Source: Chryseolinea soli
Lineage (GTDB): Bacteria; Bacteroidota; Bacteroidia; Cytophagales; Cyclobacteriaceae
Direction: 5' to 3'
Assembly: GCF_003589925.1 (NCBI RefSeq)
Contig: NZ_CP032382.1
Coordinates: 6,262,001 to 6,326,000, forward strand
Length of the DNA: 64,000 nucleotides
Shown here: piece by piece, positions 54,733 to 63,234 of the stretch
Layout of the letters: each line of letters opens with the position of its first letter
How positions within the stretch are numbered: the first letter of the stretch is position 1
Notes under the pieces: model-generated
The model's input: only the letters and a program-made list of their open reading frames with translations
Told to the model about the DNA's origin: nothing
Database searches by the model: none
Made by a program: the position numbers and the translations under genes

Positions 54733-55527
54733 CTACTTTCGGTAAGTCAAGGCTTCGGGGATCCAGCCTTTCAAATCCTGGATGCGGGTAGCATGCGAGG
54801 GGTGAGTGGAAAGGAATTCCATGGGCTCGGAACCGCCGCCCATGGAGGCCATGCGTTCCCAAAAAATGGGGGCCTGGTTAGGATCGTAGCCGGCCATGGT
54901 CATGAAGATGAGGCCGATGTGGTCGGCTTCGGATTCCTGTTCGCGGCTAAACTTCAAGATCCCCAGGTTGGTGCCGGCGCCAACGGCTTGCATCAGCAAC
55001 TGCTGACCGCCCGTGGGGTTCTGCCCTAATAACTCGCCGAGGGTTGCCAGGCCGTATTGGGCCACCATCTGCTGGCTCATGCGTTCGCGGCCGTGGTTGG
55101 CAATGGCGTGGGCCACTTCGTGCCCCATCACAATGGCGATACCGGTTTCGTCCTTGCAAACCGGCATGATGCCCGTGTAGAAGGCCACCTTGCCACCGGG
55201 CATACACCAGGCGTTCACCGTCTTGGGGTCGTCGATGAGGTTAAATTCCCAGGCAAAGCCCGAAAGTTCGGAGGAGAGGCCTTTGCTGGCCATGTACTCT
55301 TCCACGGCTTTTTCTATTTTAGCACCGACCTTTTTCACCATTTGGGTTTGCTCCTGGTTGGTGGAGAGAGGTCCTTTTTTGATCACTTCGGCATACTGCT
55401 GTGAGGACATCGGGATGACTTCTGCATTGGAAACGAGGCTAAGTTGCTTACGGCCCGTCACGGCCACGGAGGCACAGGCATAGATAACCAAACCGGTAAT
55501 AGAAAAGATGAATAGCTTCTTTAGCAT
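54733..55527 (-). CDS. M48 family metallopeptidase, lipoprotein
   Basis: A 264-residue zinc protease, BepA/LoiP-like. Lipoprotein leader MLKKLFIFSITGLVIYAC with Cys18; the zinc motif HEVAH (HExxH) and the third ligand in ESEADHIGL; then THPSHATRI, a typical M48 C-terminal segment. Such lipoproteins act on misassembled outer-membrane proteins. It starts at 55527 because the shorter product has the lipoprotein leader; another in-frame start is 27 bases upstream. The DUF1684 gene follows and may share its transcript. Confidence 0.92.
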   Translation of the reverse strand: MLKKLFIFSITGLVIYACASVAVTGRKQLSLVSNAEVIPMSSQQYAEVIKKGPLSTNQEQTQMVKKVGAKIEKAVEEYMASKGLSSELSGFAWEFNLIDDPKTVNAWCMPGGKVAFYTGIMPVCKDETGIAIVMGHEVAHAIANHGRERMSQQMVAQYGLATLGELLGQNPTGGQQLLMQAVGAGTNLGILKFSREQESEADHIGLIFMTMAGYDPNQAPIFWERMASMGGGSEPMEFLSTHPSHATRIQDLKGWIPEALTYRK

Positions 55528-55698
55528 ATGACTTATTTTTGGGTAAAAATACAAATCCGGGCGAGGATTGTTTCATAGATTTGCTGGAATCCAGTTCATT
55601 TTCGCCCGGTGAGCGGAGTAGTTTGTACACACATCATGCCATCACACGAAACGCGCTAAGCCCAGATTGATAACCCAGCCTTAACCAAATCGTAACCC

Positions 55699-56313
55699 AT
55701 GAGAATCTTCGCCATCGGCAGAAATTACGCAGAGCACATCAAGGAACTGAACAATGAAAGGCCCGACGAGCCCGTTATCTTTACCAAACCCGACACCGCC
55801 ATTTTGCGCGACAACGCCCCCTTTTATTACCCCGACTTTTCCAAGGACATTCACCACGAAGTGGAATTGGTGCTACGGGTGAGTAAAGAAGGCAAGAACA
55901 TTGAGGAGAAATTTGCCCAAAAATACTACGATGCCATCGGTCTTGGAATCGATTTCACAGCACGGGATTTGCAGCAGAAAGCAAAAGAGAAAGGGCTGCC
56001 TTGGGACATTGCCAAAGGTTTTAACGGGTCCGCACCGCTGGCAAACACCTTCAAGCCCGTCTCTGAGTTCAAAGACCTGAAGAACATCAACTTCAGTTTG
56101 AAGGTCGATGGAGAAATAAAGCAACAAGGGAACACAAGCCTTATGCTTTTTAGTTTTGATTATATAATTTCGTACTTATCTAGATTTTTTACGCTGCGGA
56201 CTGGCGATTTGATTTTTACGGGCACGCCAAAAGGTGTTGGCCCTGTCAAGGTTGGGAATGTGTTAACAGCTTACATGGAAGATGAAAAACTTTTGGAATT
56301 TGAAGTCAGGTAG
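55699..56313 (+). CDS. Fumarylacetoacetate hydrolase family protein
   Basis: A 204-residue enzyme of the FAH family, which cleaves or decarboxylates beta-keto acids or hydrolyses oxaloacetate-like acylpyruvates. It opens RIFAIGRNYAEHIKELNNE; the metal ligands come from HHEVELVL (Glu residues) and GLGIDFTARDLQ (Asp), and the family end GDLIFTGTPKGVGPVK is intact. The C-terminus overlaps the start of the next gene by 32 bases in another frame. Substrate is not known; this short bacterial type often acts on acylpyruvate. The protein is cytoplasmic. Confidence 0.92.
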   Translation: MRIFAIGRNYAEHIKELNNERPDEPVIFTKPDTAILRDNAPFYYPDFSKDIHHEVELVLRVSKEGKNIEEKFAQKYYDAIGLGIDFTARDLQQKAKEKGLPWDIAKGFNGSAPLANTFKPVSEFKDLKNINFSLKVDGEIKQQGNTSLMLFSFDYIISYLSRFFTLRTGDLIFTGTPKGVGPVKVGNVLTAYMEDEKLLEFEVR

Positions 56314-58228
56314 CGTCGCTGCAATACTTTTAGCGACCACACCATTTTTTGCCTCTGCCCAATTCAGCAAGCCGGTTGAAAAATTCCCGGCCGATGGCGA
56401 GCGCTATCTCTATCCCATTTATCCGGGTCAGCCCGGTTCGCTGGCCGGCACGATGGGTGAACTCCGAAGTACACACTTCCACTCCGGCATCGACATCCGC
56501 ACCGACAACCGGATCGGCTTGCCGGTTCGGGCCTCCAAAAGTGGCTACATTTCCCGCATCTCGGTGACCTCGACCGGCTATGGTAACGTGATCTACATCA
56601 CCCACCCCGACGGCTACACCACCTTGTATGCCCACTTGGACAAATTCCTCGGTCCCGTGGCCGAGCATGTCCGGAAGGAACAATATGCCCAAAAGACCGG
56701 CGAGATCGACCTCTCCTTTACCGAGGATCAGTTCCTTGTGAAGCAAGGCGATACCATCGCCCTCTCCGGAAATTCCGGGGGCTCCAGCGGCCCGCACTTG
56801 CATTTCGATATTCGCGATCCGCAGAATTTTGCCGTGGATCCCTTGAAGGTGGCCGACTTTGCCGAACTGGTAGACAAGTTTCCCCCGGCCGCCGAAAAGA
56901 TCGCCCTGCGCACCCTCGACATCAACTCCCGCATCAACGACCGTTTTGGCCGCTTTGAGTTTTATGCTCAGCGCGTGGGCAACAACTATGTCATTGCCTC
57001 CCCCATCCTGGCCCATGGCAACATTGGCGTGGAAATGGTGGCCAAAGACAAACTGGCCAACCAAAGCCCGTTCTTTGGCGGCGTGAATTATATTGAGATG
57101 AGCGTCGACAGCCAGCTCGTTTTCAGCCAGGCCATCGACAAGGTGAACGTAGCCGAGCCACGGGCCATCTACACGCTCATGGACTTCAAGACCATGCGCA
57201 ACAAAGGCACGCGCTTTTATAAACTCTATATTGACGACGGCAACGATCTCCAATATTATGGCGCATCACCCGGGCGCGGCATGATCAAAGTTGATTCTTT
57301 GAAAGAATCCAGTGTCGTTATCCGCATGAAAGACAGCGATGGTAACGCCAGCAAGGTGAGCTTCCGCTTGAGGCCTTCGCCGCTCACCCAAAATGTAATT
57401 TCCCTGGAAAGCTACCCCTCCACAGAGTTGGCGTATGACATCACCGAAAATACTATGCTGGTGGTGGCCAAGCCTTGCGCTGAATCGGGCAACAAAGCTA
57501 ACGTATATACAAAGGGCAATGTACAGGTACTGGAACCGGCCTACTTCAATGCCAACCGCGCAGTCTACCTGTTTGACTTGCGCAAAGGCCTCCCCGACTC
57601 CATCGGTGTGTGCCAGAAGATGATCGCGCCAAAGGTCAACGCCAGCATTCCGTCGTCCACGGAATACAAATATTATGGCGACCTGTTCGACATCGAATTT
57701 CCCCTGAACGCACTCTATGACACGCTCTACCTGAACACCGACTACTCGAAAGACAGTTCGGGCCATGAGTTGTTCACCATCGGCACGCGCACCGTGCCCT
57801 TGAACAAGAGCATCAACGTGTCGCTAAAAACACAACGCGAATATCCCAACCAGAAGAATGTCTCTGTGTATCGCACCGCCGGAAAATCCTATACCTACTT
57901 GGGTGGCGAATGGGTGAATGGCCGGATGAATTTTAGCACCCGCGAGTTTGGTGAATTCACTATTTTGAAAGACACCGAGGCGCCCGCGATCCGGGTGGTG
58001 TCGGTCAATGGCCAGGGTGCGCGTTTCAAGATCAAAGACACCCTTTCGGGGATCGATAAATTTGAAGCCCATATCAATGGGCAATGGCTGTTGATGGACT
58101 ACGACGCCAAGTCATCGACCATCTGGTCGGAACGCCTTGACAACAAGGTGCCGTTGAGGGGAATGCTTGAGCTGCAGGTAACGGACAATGCCGGAAACAC
58201 CTCTACCTACAGACACAAAATCCTCTAA
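56282..58228 (+). CDS. M23 family metallopeptidase, exported
   Basis: A 648-residue protein with signal peptide MKNFWNLKSGSVAAILLATT...ASAQ. The M23 (lysostaphin-like) peptidase domain at about 50-190 has THFHSGIDIRTDN (His67, Asp71) and GPHLHFDIRD (HxH), the zinc and catalytic residues, so it can cut peptidoglycan cross-bridges. About 450 C-terminal residues are beta-rich domains typical of Bacteroidota members, with no clear family. No other ATG in the signal peptide region is available, so the start at 56282, inside the preceding FAH gene, is likely real. The peroxiredoxin gene follows six bases on. Confidence 0.92.
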   Translation: MKNFWNLKSGSVAAILLATTPFFASAQFSKPVEKFPADGERYLYPIYPGQPGSLAGTMGELRSTHFHSGIDIRTDNRIGLPVRASKSGYISRISVTSTGYGNVIYITHPDGYTTLYAHLDKFLGPVAEHVRKEQYAQKTGEIDLSFTEDQFLVKQGDTIALSGNSGGSSGPHLHFDIRDPQNFAVDPLKVADFAELVDKFPPAAEKIALRTLDINSRINDRFGRFEFYAQRVGNNYVIASPILAHGNIGVEMVAKDKLANQSPFFGGVNYIEMSVDSQLVFSQAIDKVNVAEPRAIYTLMDFKTMRNKGTRFYKLYIDDGNDLQYYGASPGRGMIKVDSLKESSVVIRMKDSDGNASKVSFRLRPSPLTQNVISLESYPSTELAYDITENTMLVVAKPCAESGNKANVYTKGNVQVLEPAYFNANRAVYLFDLRKGLPDSIGVCQKMIAPKVNASIPSSTEYKYYGDLFDIEFPLNALYDTLYLNTDYSKDSSGHELFTIGTRTVPLNKSINVSLKTQREYPNQKNVSVYRTAGKSYTYLGGEWVNGRMNFSTREFGEFTILKDTEAPAIRVVSVNGQGARFKIKDTLSGIDKFEAHINGQWLLMDYDAKSSTIWSERLDNKVPLRGMLELQVTDNAGNTSTYRHKIL

Positions 58229-58233
58229 ACCTT

Positions 58234-58809
58234 ATGACATTAAAGATCGGTGACAAAGCCCCCGCCTTCTCGGCAAAAGACCAGGATGGCAAAGACGTAA
58301 AACTTTCCGACTTCAAGGGCAAAAAACTGGTGCTCTATTTCTATCCCAAAGACATGACCCCCGGCTGCACGGCGGAAGCCTGCGACCTGCGCGACAACTA
58401 CAATGTGTTGCTGAAGCGAGGCTACGAAGTGCTGGGCGTGAGCACCGACAGCGAAAAGATGCACCAGAAATTTATCGCCAAGGAAAAACTGCCTTTCCGC
58501 CTGCTGGCCGATCCGGATAAGACCGTGCACGATGCGTATGGCACCTGGGTCGAAAAATCCATGTATGGCCGCAAGTATATGGGCACTGCCCGCGTCACGT
58601 TCATCATCAACGAAGCCGGCGTCATTGAAGACCTCATCGAAAAGGTCGATACAAAAAATCACACCAGCCAGATCCTGAAAACCAACGGCACGCCGGCATC
58701 GCCCGCGCCGGCCAAAAAAGCTGTGGCAAAGAAAGCTGCCCCTGCTAAAAAAGCGGCCGCTGCGAAGAAGGCTTCACCGGCAAAAAAGACCGCAGCAAAG
58801 AAGAAATAA
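58234..58809 (+). CDS. bcp: Thioredoxin-dependent peroxiredoxin (Bcp type) with Lys/Ala-rich tail
   Basis: A 191-residue peroxiredoxin that reduces hydrogen peroxide and organic peroxides using thioredoxin. Residues 1-150 form the core: FYPKDMTPGCTAEACDLRD gives peroxidatic Cys45 and resolving Cys50. After residue 152 the sequence is an unusual tail of Ala, Lys and Pro repeats (AKKA, PAKK words) resembling histone H1 tails. Such a tail could bind DNA or polyphosphate and may place peroxide defence at the nucleoid; this is inferred. The gene is 5 bases from the M23 gene but probably not related in function. Confidence 0.93.
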   Translation: MTLKIGDKAPAFSAKDQDGKDVKLSDFKGKKLVLYFYPKDMTPGCTAEACDLRDNYNVLLKRGYEVLGVSTDSEKMHQKFIAKEKLPFRLLADPDKTVHDAYGTWVEKSMYGRKYMGTARVTFIINEAGVIEDLIEKVDTKNHTSQILKTNGTPASPAPAKKAVAKKAAPAKKAAAAKKASPAKKTAAKKK

Positions 58810-58962
58810 GGAAAACGTTTCCGTTGCCTTTTTCACCGTCATTAAACAACTGATTTCCCGTTGTTTGCGACAAGTCATCGCTTGTGTTCGCGAACATCGG
58901 CAAGGCTTATAATGCCATCGAAACCGGGCTCTAAAATTTACAAAGTATTCTTCTTCCGCCAT

Positions 58963-58993
58963 TTGGTGCGGGTTATCGGGTGCGGTATATTCG
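58963..58993 (+). promoter_or_regulatory. Promoter of the transketolase N-terminal subunit gene
   Basis: TTG (58963-58965), 20 bases, TATATTCG (58986-58993), one mismatch from TAnnTTTG; about 24 bases before the ATG at 59017. Confidence 0.5.
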
Positions 58994-59016
58994 CAGCCAA
59001 AACATGTGAAAAACCC

Positions 59017-59865
59017 ATGAGCCAACCCGACATCCCACAGCTGAAAAGAATTGCTTCCCAAGTCCGCAGAGATATTGTTCGCATGGTGCACGCCTGCCAG
59101 TCAGGTCACCCCGGCGGTTCGTTGGGCTGCACGGACTTTTTCGTGGCTTTGTATTTTCACATCCTCAAACACGATCCTAAATTCAACATGGCCGGCAACG
59201 GTGAGGACCTTTTCTTCCTTTCCAACGGCCACATCTCACCCGTGTGGTACTCCACGCTGGCACGCTCCGGCTACTTCGACATCAAAGAGCTGGCTACCTT
59301 CCGCAAGCTGGATTCCAGATTGCAAGGCCATCCCGCCACCCACGAACACTTGCCCGGTATCCGCATTGCTTCCGGCTCCCTGGGACAGGGTCTCTCCGTA
59401 GCCTTGGGTGCAGCCCAAGCCAAGAAATTGAGCAACGACGATCGCTTCGTCTTCGTCCTCATGGGCGACGGCGAATTGCAGGAAGGCCAGGTATGGGAAG
59501 CAGCCATGTATGCGGCCCACAACAAAATGGACAACGTCATAGCCTCCATCGACTACAACGGCCAGCAAATTGATGGCCCGGTGAATAAGATCCTCAACCT
59601 GCTGGACCTCAAAGCCAAATGGGAATCCTTTGGCTGGGAAGTGATCGACAGCAACGGCAACAACATGGAAGAGATCGTGAAGACCCTGGAGTACGCCAAG
59701 ACGCAAGCCAAAAAAGGCAAGCCCGTACTCAACCTCATGAAAACCGAAATGGGCTTCGGCGTCGACTACATGGTAGGCTCCCACAAATGGCACGGCGTGG
59801 CCCCCAACGACGAAGAACTCGCCAAAGCCCTTGCCCAACTGGAGCAAACCCTCGGCGACTACTAG
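59017..59865 (+). CDS. Transketolase, N-terminal subunit
   Basis: A 282-residue half-enzyme with the TPP-binding Pyr-type segment: HACQSGHPGGSLGCTDFFVAL, the thiamine-diphosphate/metal motif GDGELQEGQVWEAAMYAAHN...DYNG, and SHKWHGVAP at the end. The remaining domains are encoded by a separate gene at 63.2 kb, so this is the split form known in archaea and many bacteria. It serves the pentose-phosphate pathway. Start at 59017 is chosen over a longer in-frame start at 58861, as the conserved protein begins here and a promoter ends just before it. Confidence 0.95.
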   Translation: MSQPDIPQLKRIASQVRRDIVRMVHACQSGHPGGSLGCTDFFVALYFHILKHDPKFNMAGNGEDLFFLSNGHISPVWYSTLARSGYFDIKELATFRKLDSRLQGHPATHEHLPGIRIASGSLGQGLSVALGAAQAKKLSNDDRFVFVLMGDGELQEGQVWEAAMYAAHNKMDNVIASIDYNGQQIDGPVNKILNLLDLKAKWESFGWEVIDSNGNNMEEIVKTLEYAKTQAKKGKPVLNLMKTEMGFGVDYMVGSHKWHGVAPNDEELAKALAQLEQTLGDY

Positions 59866-59884
59866 ACCGCCGCGTTCTCCTTTG

Positions 59885-59928
59885 CGCCTCTGCGCCTTTG
59901 CGGTGAAATATCCCAAGGCGCAGAGGCG
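59885..59928. repeat. 14-base-stem palindromic repeat between transketolase and VWA genes
   Basis: CGCCTCTGCGCCTT (59885-59898) and AAGGCGCAGAGGCG (59915-59928) form a perfect 14-base stem with a 16-base loop holding GCGGTGAAATATCC. Nearby CCTTTGCGCC words extend it. A degraded relative lies at 26556-26630. Confidence 0.75.
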
Positions 59929-59985
59929 TTATACTTTTACGACCATCCCAATCCAACCGTCACGGCATATCCTTACCTTAACCCC

Positions 59986-61386
59986 ATGGAATTGAAGCCC
60001 CTCAAATCGTTGCTCCGCATTTCGCTCCTCATCCTCCTCGTCGCCGTCGCGCAAAGCGTTTCCGCCCAAACCAAAGTGGTGCAGAAACTCCCCGAGAAAA
60101 CCCGTATTCTCTTTTTGCTCGACGCCTCCGGAAGCATGCTGGACCAATGGGAACGCCCCAACCAAACCCGCTGGAGCGTGGCCAAGTCCATCCTCACCCA
60201 CATCGTGGATTCGTTGGGGAAGAACACCAAACTGGAACTGGCCTTGCGCGTGTATGGCCACCGTTCGCCGCAGGAAATCAAGAACTGTAAGGACACGTGG
60301 CTGGAAGTTCCGTTCAGTTCAAAAAGCGCGCCCCTCATCATCGACAAACTGAAAGAGATCAAGCCGAAAGGCGTTACCCCCATCACCTACTCGCTGGAGC
60401 AATCGGCCAACGATTTTCCCGCAGGTCCCGGCTATCGGAATATCGTGATCCTGATCACCGACGGCATCGAGTCGTGTGGCGGTGACTTGTGTGCCATGTC
60501 GCGGGCTATGCAAAAGCGCGGCGTGTTCTTAAGACCTTATATTATTGGGTTGGGACTGCGCTCGGAGAAAACGCTGGAGTGCGCCGGACGCTACATCGAT
60601 GCCGACACGCCGGGAAAATTCAGCAACGTGCTGAACGAAGCCATCGAAACGAGCTTCGCCAAGACAACGGTGAGCGTAGAACTGCTGGACGCCAGTGGCA
60701 AGGCGCTGGAGACCAACGTGAACGTATCGTTTGTGAATGCACAAACCGGCTCGCCCATGTATGACTTTGTGCACTACCTCGACCGGCAAGGCCGGCCCGA
60801 CACGGTGCAGATCGATCCCATCGTAGACTATGACCTGGTGGTGAATACCCTCCCGGCCGTGGTGAAGCGGAACCTCGCGCTCGAGCCGGGCAAACACAAC
60901 GTGATCCGCATCCCCGCACCGCAGGGAAACCTGCTCATCAAACAAGAAGGGCGGAGAGACAATAACTTGCAATCCATCGTGCGTGAAAAGGGCAAGGTCG
61001 AGATCATCAACACGCAACAAACCAACGAGACCTTCCGCTACCTCACGGGAAAATATGAAGTGGAAACCCTTACGTTGCCACGGCGCATTTTTACCATCGA
61101 CATTCAACCCAACAAGACGGAAAACATCTTGTTGCCTGCGCCCGGCGTCGTGAACTTTAACACTACGGCTACGGGCTATGGCAGTCTGTACACCCTCGCC
61201 GATGACGGAACACAACAGTGGGTATGCAACCTCAACGAGCTCAAGCCACAGTTTTCATTGACGCTGTTGCCCGGTCAATACAAGATCGTTTTCCGGGTGA
61301 AGCAAACCACGGGAAGCAAGTATACGGGATTTAAAAAATTCAGTGTGCGTTCGGGAGAGACGGTGTCGGTGAACGTATTCAAGTGA
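59986..61386 (+). CDS. Exported VWA domain protein
   Basis: A 466-residue protein with signal peptide (about 1-28, SVSAQ) and a von Willebrand A domain at about 38-225. The MIDAS is intact: DASGS (Asp46, Ser48, Ser50), a conserved Thr in GVTPITYSL and a final acidic site in ITDGIES. Remaining residues form beta domains (PVLELLDASGKALETN-like and PNKTENILLPAPG segments). VWA/MIDAS proteins make metal-dependent contacts with other proteins or surfaces, so a role in adhesion or envelope assembly is likely. It lies between the two transketolase genes, and its stop is 4 bases from the convergent 38-residue gene. Confidence 0.88.
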   Translation: MELKPLKSLLRISLLILLVAVAQSVSAQTKVVQKLPEKTRILFLLDASGSMLDQWERPNQTRWSVAKSILTHIVDSLGKNTKLELALRVYGHRSPQEIKNCKDTWLEVPFSSKSAPLIIDKLKEIKPKGVTPITYSLEQSANDFPAGPGYRNIVILITDGIESCGGDLCAMSRAMQKRGVFLRPYIIGLGLRSEKTLECAGRYIDADTPGKFSNVLNEAIETSFAKTTVSVELLDASGKALETNVNVSFVNAQTGSPMYDFVHYLDRQGRPDTVQIDPIVDYDLVVNTLPAVVKRNLALEPGKHNVIRIPAPQGNLLIKQEGRRDNNLQSIVREKGKVEIINTQQTNETFRYLTGKYEVETLTLPRRIFTIDIQPNKTENILLPAPGVVNFNTTATGYGSLYTLADDGTQQWVCNLNELKPQFSLTLLPGQYKIVFRVKQTTGSKYTGFKKFSVRSGETVSVNVFK

Positions 61387-61390
61387 GGCG

Positions 61391-61507
61391 TTATTCGAGT
61401 GCACCCACCACGAACCAGGGCAGCACGGCGAGGATCAAGGCGATGATGAACCACCACCACAGCTTGCGGTTGGTTTGGGATGTTTGTTGAATGCCTTCTT
61501 TGGCCAT
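61391..61507 (-). CDS. 38-residue single-helix membrane peptide
   Basis: A 38-codon frame on the minus strand starting MAKEGIQQTSQTNRKLWWW, followed by one hydrophobic helix (FIIALILAVLPWFVVGALE) to its end. N-terminal basic residues next to a WWW group at the interface, then a helix, is the pattern of real small membrane proteins; a random frame is unlikely to give it. It is convergent with the VWA gene, stops 4 bases apart, and transcribed toward it. No promoter with a full consensus was found. Function is unknown, and translation is not proven. Confidence 0.68.
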   Translation of the reverse strand: MAKEGIQQTSQTNRKLWWWFIIALILAVLPWFVVGALE

Positions 61508-61645
61508 GATCAAACGAATGTTTAAACGTTTTTACGCAACGGCCCCGGTCGGGGTTGATCGCCACTCGCGTAATGGCCGGTGTTTAACAAATCATTAACA
61601 AGATGCTGGCTTTCGTTGTTGAAATGCCACTATCTTCACCCTGTG

Positions 61646-63121
61646 ATGAGTCCTGTTATTGAATTTTGGGAGTGGACCTTTGGTCTGTTTAAGACCTGGT
61701 ACTGGCTTCCCCTGCTCCTGGCCTACATCGGCGTCATCATTTCCATTTTGCTGGACAATCGGAATCCCATCAAGTCCGTGGCCTACATCATGCTGCTTGT
61801 CTTCCTGCCTGGCCTGGGCTTGGTCGTGTATTATTTTTTCGGAAGGGATCTGCGGAAGCAACGCATCTTCAACCTGAAGGGTGCCGGCGCGATGCCGTTG
61901 ATGGAGCGATTCTGGAATACAAACCTGCACGAGTTTGAGAGGAGGTTCGAACGCGCGGAGGAAAAATTCGGAGGACTTGTAGCCGCTTCACGCCTGGTCT
62001 TCAACCTGCACCAGACCGTGCTCACCGAGAACAATCACTTCGAACTGCTCATCAACGGCGAACAAAAATTCCCCAGCGTGTATGCCGCGTTGGAAGAAGC
62101 CGAACATCACATCCACATCGAGTATTACATTTTTACCTATGACGATGTGGGCCGCAAAGTGGTAGACATCCTCATGCGCAAAGCGAAGCAAGGGGTTGAA
62201 GTTCGCCTGGTCATCGACGACATGGGTTCCAAAAACAACAAACGGATGGTGCGCCGCCTGAAGCGCGCCGGCATCGACGTGTACCGGTTCATGCCCGTCA
62301 CGTTTCCCTTCGCGGCCCAGGCCAACTACCGGAACCACCGCAAGATCATTGTCGTGGATGGCAAGGTGGGTTTTGTCGGGGGCATCAACATGGACGACCG
62401 CTACCTGAACAATGGGAAGCATGAACTCTTCTGGCGCGATACGCACCTTAAGGTAGAAGGCCCGATGGTGAACCTGTTGCAGTTCCAGTTTTTGCTGAGC
62501 TGGCATTTCACAGCAAAGAAGAACTTCGACTTGAAGCCGCCCTATTTCGAAAACACCGGCCCCGCCAAAGGCCGCTCCCCTGCCACATTGGTAGCCAGCG
62601 GCCCCGACTCGCCCCGGCCGTATTGCATGGAAGCGATATTGACCGCCATTAACCGGGCATCCAAGATCATACGCATCACTACTCCCTATTTCATCCCCTC
62701 CGATCAACTCACGACCGCCTTGCTCATGGCCGTGGGCAACGGCGTGGAAGTGGAGTTGATGCTGCCTGGTAAAACGGACTCTTACATTGTGCAACACGCC
62801 TCCTTCTCGTACCTGACGCCGCTGCTGCGTGCAGGTGTGAGGGTTTTTCTCTACGAAAGAGGATTTGTCCATGCTAAGAGCATCACCGTCGACAACCAAC
62901 TGGCCATCGTGGGCACGGTGAACATGGACACTCGCAGCTTCTACATCAACTTCGAACTGGCCGCCCTGGCCTATGACGAAGCCCTGTGCAAGGCGCTGGA
63001 CGATGCCTTCGAAGACGACCTTCAATATTCGCGCGAGCTGAACTATCACATCTGGGGAAGCCGCCATATCGTCCGTCGCGTCACGGAGTCGGTTTGCCGG
63101 TTGCTGACGCCCTTGCTTTAG
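61646..63121 (+). CDS. cls: Cardiolipin synthase
   Basis: A 491-residue membrane enzyme that joins two phosphatidylglycerols, or PG with another lipid, into cardiolipin. Two N-terminal helices (about 10-60, PLDNF/PLD nuclease N-type) are followed by two phospholipase D motifs: NHRKIIVVDG with His231 and the second HAKSITVD with His409, both complete HxK(x4)D type. Length suits ClsA-like enzymes. Start at 61646 is favoured over an upstream start as it leaves the N-terminal helix intact. A TATCTTCA box lies at 61631-61638. It sits between transketolase halves. Confidence 0.94.
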   Translation: MSPVIEFWEWTFGLFKTWYWLPLLLAYIGVIISILLDNRNPIKSVAYIMLLVFLPGLGLVVYYFFGRDLRKQRIFNLKGAGAMPLMERFWNTNLHEFERRFERAEEKFGGLVAASRLVFNLHQTVLTENNHFELLINGEQKFPSVYAALEEAEHHIHIEYYIFTYDDVGRKVVDILMRKAKQGVEVRLVIDDMGSKNNKRMVRRLKRAGIDVYRFMPVTFPFAAQANYRNHRKIIVVDGKVGFVGGINMDDRYLNNGKHELFWRDTHLKVEGPMVNLLQFQFLLSWHFTAKKNFDLKPPYFENTGPAKGRSPATLVASGPDSPRPYCMEAILTAINRASKIIRITTPYFIPSDQLTTALLMAVGNGVEVELMLPGKTDSYIVQHASFSYLTPLLRAGVRVFLYERGFVHAKSITVDNQLAIVGTVNMDTRSFYINFELAALAYDEALCKALDDAFEDDLQYSRELNYHIWGSRHIVRRVTESVCRLLTPLL

Positions 63122-63234
63122 GGTGATTATTTGTGAAAAACCCTGTGGGAAGAGTCCAAAACTTTTGCGACTTTCGCAACGCTCAACCGAGAGCTTTAAA
63201 CCCATTGATTTACTTTTAAACGCATTCCTACCGC

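Noticed and set aside
61945..61955. GGTTCGAAC as a tRNA T-loop
   Set aside because: Inside the cardiolipin synthase coding sequence with no acceptor or anticodon arms around it.
61988..63205. A 405-codon minus-strand open frame
   Set aside because: Fully antisense to the cardiolipin synthase gene, with His/Gln-rich mirror composition and no start context.
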